64,000 nucleotides of DNA from Massilia sp. Root133 (lineage in GTDB: Bacteria > Pseudomonadota > Gammaproteobacteria > Burkholderiales > Burkholderiaceae_D). Below the pieces are notes generated by a model. It was not told the DNA's origin. It searched no databases and saw only the letters and a list, made by a program, of their open reading frames with translations. A program made the translations under genes and the position numbers. Positions 23,186-33,630 of the stretch are shown one piece after another. The stretch is from NCBI RefSeq assembly GCF_001426525.1, contig NZ_LMEW01000005.1, forward strand, positions 1 through 64,000, written 5' to 3'. How positions within the stretch are numbered: position 1 is the stretch's first letter; each line of letters begins with the position of its first letter.

Positions 23186-24919
23186 ATGATGCAGCCTTTG
23201 ACGCTGTCCGTCGGCCAGCACACGGACCGCGGCCGCAAGGCCGTCAACCAGGATTGCCACGGCGTGGTGATCCCGCGCGCGCCGCTCGCCGCGACAAAGG
23301 GCGCCGCGCTCGCGCTGGCGGACGGCATCAGCAGCAGCGCCGTGAGCCACGTCGCCAGCGCCACCGCCGTCGCAGCCTTCCTCGACGATTACTACGCGAC
23401 GGCGGACGCCTGGTCGGTCCGGACGTCGGCCGAGAAGGTGCTCGCTGCCGTCAATGCGTGGCTGTATGCCCAGACGCGGCAGGGCCAGGACCGCGCCGAC
23501 CAGGACTGCGGCCACGTCTGCACGTTCTCGGCGCTGGTCATCAAGTCGAACACCGCCCACCTGTTCCACGTGGGCGACGCGCGCATCTACCGCGTCCACG
23601 CGGGCGCACAGGGCGCCAGCCTCGAACAGCTCACGACCGACCACCGCGTGTGGGTATCGCCCGAGCGCAGCTACCTGAGCCGCGCGCTGGGCGTGCAGGA
23701 CCGTATCGAGATCGACTACCGCGCCGTGGCGCTGGAAGCCGGCGACCTGTTCATGCTGGCCACGGATGGCGTGTACGAGCACGTGTCGGGCGCCGACGTG
23801 CACGCCGCGCTGAAGGACGCGCCGGACCTGGACGCGGCCGCGTGCCGCCTCGTGCAGCGCGCGCTCGCCAACGGCAGCGCGGACAACCTGACCGTGCAGC
23901 TGGTCCGCATCGAATCGCTGCAGGCGCGCGAGGCGTCCGAACTGCTGCGCCAGATGGCGGGCCTGCCGCTGCCGCCGCTGCTGGCCCCGCGCGCGGAGCT
24001 CGACGGCTACCGCATCGTGCGCGAGGTGCACGGCAGCAGCCGCAGCCACGTCTACCTGGCCGAGGATCCGGACAGCGGCGCTCAAGTCATCCTGAAAACG
24101 CCTTCCATCGACCTGGCCGGCGACCGCGCCTACATGGAGCGGTTCGTGATGGAGGAATGGATCATGGGGCGCGTGCGCAGTCCGCACGTCGTCAAGCCGG
24201 CGCCGGCGCGGCGCCGCGGCCATGTCTATGTGGCGGCCGAATACATCGAGGGCGTCACGCTGGCGCAGTGGTTGCGCAGCCAGCCGCGTCCCGGGCTGGA
24301 CGCCGTGCGCCGCATCGTCGACCAGGTGGCGAAAGGGCTGCGCGCGTTCCACCGGCTCGAGATGCTGCACCAGGACGTCCGCCCGGAGAACGTCATGATC
24401 GATGCGGCCGGCAACGCGCGCATCATCGATTTCGGCTCGGTGAGCGTGGCCGGCGTCGTCGAGATGGCCTCCCATGACGAGGACTGGACGCTGCAGGGCG
24501 CCGCGCTGTACGCCGCACCGGAGTACTTCCTCGGCGAACGCGGCACGGTGCGGTCGGACGTGTTCGCGCTGGGCGTCCTCACATACTTCATGCTGACGGG
24601 GGAACTGCCGTACGGCGTCGGGATCCCGCGCGCGGCCGGGCGCGCGGCGCAGCGCCGGCTCGCGTACACGCCCGCGCGCGCACACGATCCGTCGATCCCC
24701 GCCTGGGTGGACGCGGCGCTGCACAAGGCGCTGCAGATCGATCCGCGCCGGCGCTACGAGGACGTCGCCGAATTCGTGTACGACCTGCACCATCCGAACA
24801 GCGCGTTTGCGCAGCGCACGCGGACGCCGCTGATCGAGCGGAGTCCGCTGCTGTTCTGGAAGGCGGTGTCGTTCGGGCTGGGGGCGGCGCTGGTGGCGGA
24901 CCTGGCGTTGCGGCGCTAG
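23186..24919 (+). CDS. bifunctional PP2C phosphatase - Ser/Thr protein kinase
   Basis: A 577-residue fusion of two opposing signalling enzymes. Residues 5-245 are a PP2C phosphatase (TDRGRKAVNQD, ALADGISSS, HVGDARIYRV, LATDGVYEHV with metal-binding Asp residues). Residues 270-545 are a Hanks-type kinase (ILKTPS with the ATP Lys, LHQDVRPENVM catalytic loop with HQD instead of HRD, DFGSV). A C-terminal hydrophobic segment may tether it to the membrane. Pairing with the FNT transporter suggests phosphorylation-dependent control of nitrite uptake or assimilation. Start: ATG at 23186; an ATG three bases later or a TTG at 23177 are options. Confidence 0.88.
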   Translation: MMQPLTLSVGQHTDRGRKAVNQDCHGVVIPRAPLAATKGAALALADGISSSAVSHVASATAVAAFLDDYYATADAWSVRTSAEKVLAAVNAWLYAQTRQGQDRADQDCGHVCTFSALVIKSNTAHLFHVGDARIYRVHAGAQGASLEQLTTDHRVWVSPERSYLSRALGVQDRIEIDYRAVALEAGDLFMLATDGVYEHVSGADVHAALKDAPDLDAAACRLVQRALANGSADNLTVQLVRIESLQAREASELLRQMAGLPLPPLLAPRAELDGYRIVREVHGSSRSHVYLAEDPDSGAQVILKTPSIDLAGDRAYMERFVMEEWIMGRVRSPHVVKPAPARRRGHVYVAAEYIEGVTLAQWLRSQPRPGLDAVRRIVDQVAKGLRAFHRLEMLHQDVRPENVMIDAAGNARIIDFGSVSVAGVVEMASHDEDWTLQGAALYAAPEYFLGERGTVRSDVFALGVLTYFMLTGELPYGVGIPRAAGRAAQRRLAYTPARAHDPSIPAWVDAALHKALQIDPRRRYEDVAEFVYDLHHPNSAFAQRTRTPLIERSPLLFWKAVSFGLGAALVADLALRR

Positions 24920-25533
24920 GTGCGGGCCAGCCGCGCGAACGCCTGCGCGAACGCGCGTCCCGCGGCCTGCGCCCGCGGCGCGCCGACGTCGAACGTGCAA
25001 TGACGCAGCGACGGCGGCGCCGCCAGGCCGGCGTCCGCCAGCATGTGCTCCGCGCGCAGCGCGCCCAGCATCCCGTCCAGCATCACGTTCTGCATGTCGA
25101 GCGGCGCATTGTCCGTGTGGCCCGCATCGAGCACGCTGGGCGCGAACGCCATCGACACGGCGCCGTGGCGGACCGCCTCGCGCAGCGCCACGCGGCAGGC
25201 GCGGCGCAGCATCTCGCCGTCCAGCAGCGCCGGATCGCCCATGCCGATCACGAGCACGGCGCGCGGCACCACGGCGGGCGGAGGCGACGTGATGAGCAGG
25301 GTCTCGAGCGGCTGCGCGCGGAATGCGCCAGCGGACCGCAGGCGCGCCAGCTGGCCGCCGAGCGCCTGGTCCAGCGCCAGCAGCCCGCCGGCCATGCCGC
25401 CGTTCATTTCGTGCTCGAACATGCAGGCCACGCTGACATCGACGTCGGCGTGGGACGGGCCCCACGCGACGACGTCGAACTGGACGCCGTCGGCGGTGCC
25501 GATGGGCAGGCGGATGGGAGTGGTATCTGTCAT
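24916..25533 (-). CDS. M17 aminopeptidase N-terminal-domain-like protein
   Basis: A 205-residue protein that resembles only the N-terminal macro-like domain of leucyl aminopeptidase (PLETLLITSPPPAVVPRAVLVIGMGDPA, with the following helix-strand pattern). The catalytic zinc domain of M17 peptidases is absent. Its role is unknown; stand-alone M17-N proteins are annotated in many proteobacteria. It is convergent with the kinase gene and overlaps its stop by four bases. Start MTDTTPIRLP at 25533. Confidence 0.7.
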   Translation of the reverse strand: MTDTTPIRLPIGTADGVQFDVVAWGPSHADVDVSVACMFEHEMNGGMAGGLLALDQALGGQLARLRSAGAFRAQPLETLLITSPPPAVVPRAVLVIGMGDPALLDGEMLRRACRVALREAVRHGAVSMAFAPSVLDAGHTDNAPLDMQNVMLDGMLGALRAEHMLADAGLAAPPSLRHCTFDVGAPRAQAAGRAFAQAFARLART

Positions 25534-25633
25534 GATGGGAGCATCGTACCGCCGATCGCGCCGGCATGCACCGGCCGAAGGTCAGGGGTGCGGACATATA
25601 ATGTCGGTCTCATCAGACCAGGAGCCCATCCGC

Positions 25634-26563
25634 GTGAACGCCATTGAAAAAGCCAGCGCCTTCGTCGGCAAGACCTTCTCGTTGTGGGTGCTCCTGTTCG
25701 CGGCCCTCGGCTTCTTCGCGCCGCACCTGTTCGTGGGCTATAAAGCCGGGATCGCGCCGCTGCTGGGCATCGTCATGTTCGGCATGGGGCTCACGTTGTC
25801 CACGGAAGACTTCCGCGACGTGTTCCGCCGGCCGAAGGACGTGGCCATCGGCGTCGTCGGGCATTACCTCATCATGCCCGGCATCGCGTACGTGCTCGCC
25901 GTCGCGCTGCGCCTGCCGCCGGAGATCGCGGTCGGCGTGATCCTCGTCGGCTGCTGCCCGAGCGGCACCGCGTCCAACGTGATGACGTTCCTGTCGCGCG
26001 GCGACGTCGCGCTCGGCGTGTCGATCGGCGCGGTGTCCACGCTGATCGCGCCGTTCGCCACGCCGGCGCTCGTGTCTCTGCTGGCGGGCGCCTGGATGCA
26101 GATTAATACGGCGTCGCTGTTCATGGACATCGTGCAGGTGGTGATCGTGCCGATCGCGCTGGGCATCGTCGCGAAGACGCTGTTCCGCCGCCAGGCGCAA
26201 GCCAGCGTGAAGGCGCTGCCGCTCGTGTCCACGGTGGCGATCGTGCTGATCATCGCCATCATCGTCGCGCTGAACCAGAGCAAGCTGCTGACGAACGGCC
26301 TGCTGATGTTCGCCGCCGTCATCCTGCACAACCTGCTGGGCTTCGCGCTCGGCTATCTGTTCGCGCGGCTGTTCGGCATGGACCTGGCCAAACGCAAGGC
26401 CGTGATGTTCGAGACGGGCATGCAGAATTCCGGCCTCGGCGCGGCGCTGGCTGCGGCCCATTTCAGCCCGCTGGCGGCCGTGCCGAGCGCGTTGTTCAGC
26501 GTGTGGCACAACCTGTCGGGGTCCGCGCTGGCGACGTGGTTTGCCCGCAAGGACGACAAGTAG
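25634..26563 (+). CDS. bile acid:sodium symporter family (BASS) transporter
   Basis: A 309-residue inner-membrane protein with about ten helices. The family blocks MFGMGLTLSTEDFRDV, GCCPSGTASNVMTFLSRGDVALGV (sodium-site core) and TGMQNSGLGAALA are clear. Members carry organic acids such as pyruvate, pantoate or bile acids; the substrate here is open. GTG start at 25634 after CAGGAG; an in-frame ATG at 25601 overlaps a TATAAT-like promoter element and is less likely. It stands alone. Confidence 0.88.
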   Translation: MNAIEKASAFVGKTFSLWVLLFAALGFFAPHLFVGYKAGIAPLLGIVMFGMGLTLSTEDFRDVFRRPKDVAIGVVGHYLIMPGIAYVLAVALRLPPEIAVGVILVGCCPSGTASNVMTFLSRGDVALGVSIGAVSTLIAPFATPALVSLLAGAWMQINTASLFMDIVQVVIVPIALGIVAKTLFRRQAQASVKALPLVSTVAIVLIIAIIVALNQSKLLTNGLLMFAAVILHNLLGFALGYLFARLFGMDLAKRKAVMFETGMQNSGLGAALAAAHFSPLAAVPSALFSVWHNLSGSALATWFARKDDK

Positions 26564-26641
26564 TCCTGCGGCAAGCGTGCACGGCCGGTTTGCGAGTCCG
26601 GGCTATACTCGGCTCCGCCCGAGTATCGAAAGGAGAGCCGC

Positions 26642-27889
26642 GTGGCACAGCGTCCCGGAATCTTTCCCACTTTTTTCCTGTCCGGTTTCGAATGCTCCAC
26701 CTTCCTGTGGGGGAAGGAGCGCGTGCGCCGCAACCTGGTGGCGGAAACGGGTCATGACCGCCATGCCGGCGAAGACTATGCGCGGCTGGCCGGCCTCGGT
26801 ATCGCCGTCGCCCGCGAGGGCATCCCGTGGCCGATGGTGGACAAGGGCGGCCGCTACGATTTTTCCGGCCTCGATCCGTACATCGCCGCGCTGAACGCGG
26901 CCAAGGTGATTCCGGTCTGGGACCTGTGCCACTACGGCTACCCGGACGATCTCGATCCGTACGCCGAAGCGTTCGTCGACCGCTTCGCCGCGTACTGCCG
27001 CGCCGCGGCCGAGTATGTGGTGCCGAAGGTGCGCGGCCCGCACTTTTTCACGCCCATCAACGAGATCACGTTTTTCTCGTTCTGCGCCGGCGAATGGGGC
27101 TGGGCGGCGCCGTACCGCTGCACGCGCGACGACCGGATGCGGCTGCGGCTGGCGCTGTGCCGCGCCGCGATCGCGGGCGTGAAGGCGATCCGCGAAGTCG
27201 ATCCGGACGCGCGCATGGTGCACGTGGATCCGCTGGTGCGCGTCGTGGCGCCGCGCGACCGACCCGACCAGGCCGAGGCGGCACGCCGTGAAACGGAAGT
27301 CGATACCTTCCTCGCGTGGGACATCCTGTATGGCCGCGAGCATCCCGAATTCGGCGGTGCGCCCGAGGTGCTGGACATCGTCGGCGCGAACTCGTATTCG
27401 TTCGGGCAGATGGAGTACCGCGAGCACGGCCCGCACGCGCCGCTGGCCCCGGACGACGACCGCATCGCGCCGCTGTGCGACATGCTGGAGACGGTCTGGC
27501 AACGCTATCGCCGGCCGATGATCATCGGCGAGACGAGCGGCCTCGGTCGCGGCCGCGCGAGCTGGCTGCACGACGTGATGTGCGAATCGCTGGCCGCGGT
27601 GCGCCGCGGGATCGACCTGCAGGGGATCTGCCTGTTCCCCGGCATCGACATGCCGGACTGGCATACCGGCGAGTGGGTGCACAACGGGATCCACGATCTC
27701 GTCCCGCAAGACGGCGACCTGGAACGGGTGCCCGACCAGGCGTATGTCGACGAGTTGCGGCGCTGGCAGAAGGAGCTGAACCGCGTCACCGCGCTGGACG
27801 AAGACCCGTTCAGCGACCCGGTGGAACTGCAGGACGTGGTCGACGCGGCGCTGCGCCTCGACATGAAGCCCGATAAGAACTGGTGCTGA
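26642..27889 (+). CDS. GH1-like glycoside hydrolase (clan A barrel)
   Basis: A 415-residue cytosolic TIM-barrel protein. The start FPTFFLSGFECSTFLW and the later TPINEITFFSFCAGEWG (acid/base Glu after Asn) and MIIGETSGLGRGRA (nucleophile Glu) match clan GH-A enzymes near family GH1. A full GH1 enzyme is longer and has different loops, so this is a divergent subgroup of unknown sugar specificity. GTG start behind AAAGGAGAGCCGC. The last codons lie in a short tandem repeat. No transporter or regulator neighbours it. Confidence 0.75.
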   Translation: MAQRPGIFPTFFLSGFECSTFLWGKERVRRNLVAETGHDRHAGEDYARLAGLGIAVAREGIPWPMVDKGGRYDFSGLDPYIAALNAAKVIPVWDLCHYGYPDDLDPYAEAFVDRFAAYCRAAAEYVVPKVRGPHFFTPINEITFFSFCAGEWGWAAPYRCTRDDRMRLRLALCRAAIAGVKAIREVDPDARMVHVDPLVRVVAPRDRPDQAEAARRETEVDTFLAWDILYGREHPEFGGAPEVLDIVGANSYSFGQMEYREHGPHAPLAPDDDRIAPLCDMLETVWQRYRRPMIIGETSGLGRGRASWLHDVMCESLAAVRRGIDLQGICLFPGIDMPDWHTGEWVHNGIHDLVPQDGDLERVPDQAYVDELRRWQKELNRVTALDEDPFSDPVELQDVVDAALRLDMKPDKNWC

Positions 27890-27917
27890 GGTACTGGTGC
27901 TGAGAAACTGGTGCTGA
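27879..27917 (+). repeat. three tandem copies of a 14-base unit at a gene end
   Basis: ACTGGTGCTGAG occurs at 27879, 27893 and 27907, spaced exactly 14 bases apart. The first copy holds the last codons and stop of the GH1-like gene; the others follow in the spacer. This looks like slippage duplication of the gene end, and leaves extra stop codons beyond the true one. Confidence 0.7.
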
Positions 27918-28096
27918 TGCGTCGGCCGCGACACCTGTCGGCCGCGATACGGATGGTGCTGCGACACCTGTCGCACGCGCCGCCTGCCGTTCTCCGTTTT
28001 CCCCCTGATAGCCCGTCCGTGCCGGCACTGGCACGCTAGTTGCGTTCAGCCCGGCGGCAACATCGTTCGGGACCAACCAACAATGAGGAGACGGAT

Positions 28097-28879
28097 ATGT
28101 CGAATTTACTGCCGCTGGCCGGCCGCTCGGCCATCGTGACGGGCGGTGCGCGCGGTATCGGCAAGGGCATCGTGCTGGAACTCGCGCGCGCCGGGGCCGA
28201 CGTGCTGATTGCCGACCTGCTGGAGGACGCCATGCAGGCGACGGCCGACGAAGTCAGGGCGCTGGGCCGGCGCGCGCTCACCCGGCGCGTGGACGTCACC
28301 GACGCCACGCAGGTGCAGGCAATGGTCGACGAGGCCGTCGCGGCGTTCGGCGCGCTGGGCATCCTCGTCAACTGCGCAGGGGTCATCAGCATCCGCCCGG
28401 TGGCGGACCTGTCGGAGAAGGACTGGGACGTCGTCATGGACGTCAACGCCAAGGGTACGTTCCTGGGATGCCGGGCCGCGCTGGCGCCGATGCGGGGGCA
28501 GGGGTGGGGCCGCATCATCAACGTCGCCTCGATCGCGGGCAAGGAAGGCTTTCCCAATCTCGCGCACTACAGCGCGTCGAAGTTCGCAGTGGTGGGGTTC
28601 ACGAACGCGCTGGCCAAGGAAGTGGCGCAGGAGGGCATCACGGTGAACGCCATCTGTCCGGGCGTGGTGCGCACCTATATGTGGGATCGTCTCGCCGACG
28701 AATGGAAGCAGGAGGGAGAGTCGGTCGAGGATTCCTGGGCGCGCCACCAGCTCACGCTCATCCCGCAGGGCCGCGCCCAGACACCCGAGGACATGGGCCG
28801 GATGGCGCTCTTTCTCGCCACGATGGACAATGTGACCGGCCAGTCGGTCAACGTGGATGGCGGCTTCACCTTCCACTAG
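28097..28879 (+). CDS. short-chain dehydrogenase/reductase
   Basis: A 260-residue classical SDR. The cofactor motif TGGARGIGKG lies at 16-25, Asp in the second strand (LIADLL) hints at NAD preference, NCAGV follows near 92, and the catalytic Ser and Tyr-x3-Lys are in INVASIAG and YSASK. The C-terminal NVDGGFTFH is the usual ending. Substrate not predictable; polyols, sugars or hydroxy acids are common. ATG after AATGAGGAGACGGAT. A strong terminator follows. Confidence 0.88.
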   Translation: MSNLLPLAGRSAIVTGGARGIGKGIVLELARAGADVLIADLLEDAMQATADEVRALGRRALTRRVDVTDATQVQAMVDEAVAAFGALGILVNCAGVISIRPVADLSEKDWDVVMDVNAKGTFLGCRAALAPMRGQGWGRIINVASIAGKEGFPNLAHYSASKFAVVGFTNALAKEVAQEGITVNAICPGVVRTYMWDRLADEWKQEGESVEDSWARHQLTLIPQGRAQTPEDMGRMALFLATMDNVTGQSVNVDGGFTFH

Positions 28880-28940
28880 CCGCCGCGCACCGCTTTCAGG
28901 AAGCCGGGACGGTACGGCGGTGCCGTCCTGTCGTTACCCC

Positions 28941-28976
28941 CGGCGCGCCGTCCTGCGGCGGCGCGCCGTTTTTTTT
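28941..28976 (+). terminator. Rho-independent terminator of the SDR gene
   Basis: CGGCGCGCCG at 28941-28950 and again at 28959-28968, a self-complementary sequence forming a ten-base stem, is followed by eight Ts. It overlaps the end of the convergent aldo/keto reductase gene by two bases. The surrounding 75 bases resemble those at 10838-10916. Confidence 0.85.
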
Positions 28977-29973
28977 ATTGCGATGCCAGGATCGCTTCGA
29001 CCGCCGCGATCTCGTCGCCCGCGAGCGGCGCCATCTCCACCGCGCGCACGGCATCCAGCACCTGCTGCGGCCTGCTCGCGCCGATCAGCACGGACGCAAT
29101 CGAGGGCTGGCGCCTTACCCAGCCCAGCGCGAGCTGCGCGAGCGTGCGCCCGCCCGCCTGCGCGACCTGGTTCAGCGCCTCGATCATGCGCAGGCGCTCC
29201 GGCGTGATGTGCTCCGGCTTGAGGAAGCCGACCTTGCCGGCCGCGCGCGAATCGGCCGGCAGCGCGCCGCCGAGATAGCGGTCGGTGAGAAGGCCTTGCG
29301 CCAGCGGGGAAAAGGCGATGCCGCCGATGCCTTCGCGCTCCAGCACGGGGAGCAGGTCCGCCTCCGGCTGGCGCACCAGCATGTTGTAGCGCATCTGGTG
29401 GATCACGAACGGCGTGCCCAGGCGGCGCAGTTCCGCCGCGGCGGCCGCCGTGCGTTCGCCGTTATAGTTCGAGATGCCAGCGTACAGCGCGCGGCCGCTG
29501 CGCACGATGTAATCCAGTGCCGCCATCGTCTCCTCGAGCGGCGTGGCGGGATCGGGACGGTGGTGATAGAAGATGTCGACGTAGTCCAGGCCCATGCGCC
29601 TGAGGCTCTGGTCCAGGCTCGCGACGAGGTATTTGCGGCTGCCCCAGTCGCCGTACGGTCCGGGCCACATCGTGTAGCCGGCCTTCGTGCACACGACCAT
29701 TTCGTCGCGGTACGGCTTCAGGTCCCGCGCGAGCAGGCGGCCGAAGTTTTCCTCGGCCGACCCGGGCGGCGGGCCATAGTTGTTGGCGAGGTCGAAGCAC
29801 GTGACGCCGTTGTCGAACGCCGCGCGCACGATCCAGCGCTGGCGATCGAAATCGTCATTGCCGCCGAAGTTGTGCCACAACCCCAGCGACACGGCGGACA
29901 GCCGCAGGCCGCTGCGGCCGCAATGCGGGTAGGGCATCGAACCATAGCGTCCGGCCGCCGCCTCGTACATCAT
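28975..29973 (-). CDS. aldo/keto reductase, YghZ (L-glyceraldehyde 3-phosphate reductase)-like
   Basis: A 332-residue NADPH-dependent reductase. MPYPHCGRSGLRLSAVSLGLWHNFG near the start is the YghZ signature. FDLANNYGPPPGSAEENFG holds the catalytic Asp and Tyr, with Lys in VVCTKAGY and His in YHHRPDP. It likely reduces toxic or stray aldehydes from sugar metabolism. Its start overlaps the galK stop (ATG on TGA), so it is the third gene of the galT-galK operon, where such reductases are often found. Confidence 0.85.
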   Translation of the reverse strand: MMYEAAAGRYGSMPYPHCGRSGLRLSAVSLGLWHNFGGNDDFDRQRWIVRAAFDNGVTCFDLANNYGPPPGSAEENFGRLLARDLKPYRDEMVVCTKAGYTMWPGPYGDWGSRKYLVASLDQSLRRMGLDYVDIFYHHRPDPATPLEETMAALDYIVRSGRALYAGISNYNGERTAAAAAELRRLGTPFVIHQMRYNMLVRQPEADLLPVLEREGIGGIAFSPLAQGLLTDRYLGGALPADSRAAGKVGFLKPEHITPERLRMIEALNQVAQAGGRTLAQLALGWVRRQPSIASVLIGASRPQQVLDAVRAVEMAPLAGDEIAAVEAILASQ

Positions 29974-31133
29974 GGATTGACTTTGCCCGCGCCGGCGGCC
30001 GGCTTGCAGACGTAGATCGTGGCCGGCTTGCCGTCCGGCGAGCGGTATTCGCGCTCGACGGCGGCACGGGACGCGTCCACCAGCGCGTGCGGCACGACGG
30101 CCACCACGCAGCCGCCGAAACCGCCGCCGGTCATGCGCACGCCGCCCTGGGTGCCGATCACGTTCTTGACGATGTCGACGAGGTTGTCGATGGCCGGGAC
30201 GGTGATCTCGAAATCGTCGCGCATCGACGCGTGCGATGCGGCCATCAGCTCGCCCAGGCGTTCCAGGTCGCCGGATTCGAGAGCGGCGGCGGCGGCCAGC
30301 ACGCGGTCGTCTTCCGTCACCACGTGGCGCGCGCGGCGCAGCACGACGGGGTCCAGTTCGCCCGCGCGGGCTGTAAGCAGGGCCAGGTCGAGGTCGCGCA
30401 GGGCCGGGATGCCGAAGTGGCGGGCGGCCGCTTCGCACTGCTCGCGGCGCACGTTGTAGGCGCTGTCCACGAGGCCGCGCGTCACGTTCGAATTGAAGAT
30501 CATGATGGCGGCGTTGTCCGGCACCGGCACCGGCTTCACCTCCAGCGAGCGGCAGTCGATCATCAGCGCGTGGCCTTCGACGCCGCAGGCGGAACTGATC
30601 TGGTCCATGTTGCCGCACTTGGTGCCGACGAAGTCGTTTTCCGACGCCTGCGCGATCAGCGCGATGTCGATCGGCGACAGCGCCTCGAAGCCGGGCAGGG
30701 TCGCGAACAGGCGGCCCACGGCGACCGACAGCGAGGCCGACGACGACAGGCCCGCACCCTGCGGCACGTCGCCCGCGATGGCCATGTCCATGCCCTGCAT
30801 GGGCAGGCCGCGCTTGACGAACTGCTCGACGACGCCGCGCACGTAGTTGGCCCACATCGGCTGGTCCACGCGGCCGATGGGGGCGTCGAGATCGTATTCG
30901 TCGAGCGCGTCGCCGTAGTCGGCAGCCACGACGCGCACCTTGCGGTCGCTGCGCGGTTTGGCGGCGATGGCGGTGCGGTAGTCGATGGCGCAGGGGAGCA
31001 CGAGGCCGTCGTTGTAATCGGTGTGCTCGCCGATCAGGTTGACGCGGCCCGGGGCCTGGACGAACAGCGTGGGGGCGGCGCCGAATGCGGTTTCGAAGGC
31101 GGCGGCGGTGCGGGAGAGACGGGTATCTTGCAT
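29970..31133 (-). CDS. galK: galactokinase
   Basis: A 387-residue GHMP kinase that phosphorylates galactose at C1, the first step of the Leloir pathway. GRVNLIGEHTDYNDG near residue 30 is the galactokinase signature. PQGAGLSSSASLSVAVG near 125 binds ATP phosphates, and GGGFGG-type sequence (MTGGGFGGCVV) lies in the third motif. Length is normal. It starts one base after the galT stop and overlaps the downstream reductase gene. Confidence 0.95.
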   Translation of the reverse strand: MQDTRLSRTAAAFETAFGAAPTLFVQAPGRVNLIGEHTDYNDGLVLPCAIDYRTAIAAKPRSDRKVRVVAADYGDALDEYDLDAPIGRVDQPMWANYVRGVVEQFVKRGLPMQGMDMAIAGDVPQGAGLSSSASLSVAVGRLFATLPGFEALSPIDIALIAQASENDFVGTKCGNMDQISSACGVEGHALMIDCRSLEVKPVPVPDNAAIMIFNSNVTRGLVDSAYNVRREQCEAAARHFGIPALRDLDLALLTARAGELDPVVLRRARHVVTEDDRVLAAAAALESGDLERLGELMAASHASMRDDFEITVPAIDNLVDIVKNVIGTQGGVRMTGGGFGGCVVAVVPHALVDASRAAVEREYRSPDGKPATIYVCKPAAGAGKVNP

Positions 31134-31134
31134 G

Positions 31135-32361
<1,227 letters not shown>

Positions 32362-32431
32362 TTAACGTGATGCCGGGAAAGGAGTTATACCCAATGCAAG
32401 GGCAAATATCCTGTTTTTATATGGCAAAGGC

Positions 32432-33445
32432 TCAATGCGGTCGTTGCAATCGAAGCAACAGCCAGGCGATGGCGCCCGTCACGAGGGCGGTGAATCCCAG
32501 CACGAGCCAGAAACCGTGCGGATGCTGGGACAGAGGCACGCCGCCCACGTTCATGCCCAGCAGGCCCGCGATCAGGTTGATCGGGAGGGCCATCACCGTC
32601 ACGATGGTCAGCAGGAACAGGCTGCGGTTATTGTCCTCGTTGACCCGGGCCGCGATCTCTTCCTGCAGCAGTTTGATCCGTTCATGCAGCGCGGCCAGGT
32701 CGGACAGCACGACCGTGAATTCCTCGGTCGACTGGCGCAGCTCCTGGCGGTCTTCCGGCGCCACCCAGGACGGAGGACGCTGCAGCAGGCGGAAGAGCGC
32801 GGCCGGCTCCGGCGCCAGCAGCCGCTGCAGCCGGACGAGCACCCGCCGCAGCGCGCCCAGGTCTTCGCGCCGGCGCGTGAGGCGGCCGGCCAGCAGCTGG
32901 TCCTCGGCGGTGTCGACCCGCGCCACGGCATCGCGCACGATGTTGACGAGGACGTCGGCCTGGTCGCGCAGCAGGTGCACCAGCAGTTCGACCGAGGAGC
33001 GCAGCGGCGCGCCGTTCAGCACGTCCTGGCGCAGGCGCTCGATGGATTCCAGCGGCTTGCGCCGGGCGGTGATCACGCCGTGCGGCGTCACGTGGACCCA
33101 CAGCGTGGAAATCTCGGCCGTGTCGACCGAAAAATTATGCAGGACGTCGTTGACGACGGCGATCAGGGCACCGTCCGCCATTTCGATGCGGGTGGAGCGC
33201 GAGCCCTGGTGCAGCGTCTCGTAGAATTCCTCGGGCAGGCCGGCGTGGGCGCGCAGCCAGCGCTCGCTGGCCGCGTTCGACAGGTTGAAGTGCAGCCAGA
33301 CGAACTGCCCGGGGACGGGGGCGTGCAACCAGGTCTCGGCTTCCTTCGCGTCGACGGACACCGCTTGCGCCGCGTCCTGCAACAGGAAGCCCCAGACCAG
33401 CCCCGTCACGTCGGAGCCGTAGTTGAACGCCGGTGTCGCCATCAT
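32432..33445 (-). CDS. zntB: CorA-family zinc transporter ZntB
   Basis: About 337 residues. The N-terminal two thirds form the cytoplasmic funnel with long helices; two C-terminal membrane helices follow, the first ending in the pore motif GMN (LLGMNVGGVPL). GMNVGG points to the ZntB branch, which moves zinc, rather than to CorA magnesium carriers. Several in-frame ATGs lie at the start (33454, 33445, 33442); 33445 is chosen because GGGATGG precedes it. Stands alone between galT and a REP pair. Confidence 0.88.
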   Translation of the reverse strand: MMATPAFNYGSDVTGLVWGFLLQDAAQAVSVDAKEAETWLHAPVPGQFVWLHFNLSNAASERWLRAHAGLPEEFYETLHQGSRSTRIEMADGALIAVVNDVLHNFSVDTAEISTLWVHVTPHGVITARRKPLESIERLRQDVLNGAPLRSSVELLVHLLRDQADVLVNIVRDAVARVDTAEDQLLAGRLTRRREDLGALRRVLVRLQRLLAPEPAALFRLLQRPPSWVAPEDRQELRQSTEEFTVVLSDLAALHERIKLLQEEIAARVNEDNNRSLFLLTIVTVMALPINLIAGLLGMNVGGVPLSQHPHGFWLVLGFTALVTGAIAWLLLRLQRPH

Positions 33446-33495
33446 CCATCCCATGCAAGCCAGAGGTGACGGCATTGTAGAGCAAGCGTATGACA

Positions 33496-33616
33496 CCGTC
33501 GTTCCCGCGAAGGCGGGAACCCATGCTGATTCACCGAATTCGGATGCTGTGCGCCAGAAGCACTGTTATAGAAATCTGATGGTCAGTATGGATTCCCGCG
33601 TGCGCGGGAATGACGG
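33496..33616. repeat. inverted pair of REP-like elements
   Basis: A 29-base element at 33496-33524 (core TTCCCGCGAAGGCGGGAA) and its near-perfect inverse at 33588-33616 (core TTCCCGCGTGCGCGGGAA) face each other across 63 bases. Each is itself a hairpin. Such mirrored pairs are typical of repetitive extragenic palindromes in betaproteobacteria. It lies between zntB and the pectin locus. Confidence 0.8.
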
Positions 33617-33630
33617 TTCATCTGCGACGG

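Noticed and set aside
22352..25597. Open frame of 1081 codons on the minus strand
   Set aside because: It runs antisense through the FNT and kinase-phosphatase genes, which have clear family motifs. The translation is Arg/His/Ala-rich low complexity, typical of a shadow frame in high-GC DNA.
25595..25636. ATG at 25601 as start of the BASS transporter
   Set aside because: It overlaps a TATAAT-like element and lacks a ribosome site, whereas the GTG at 25634 follows CAGGAG.
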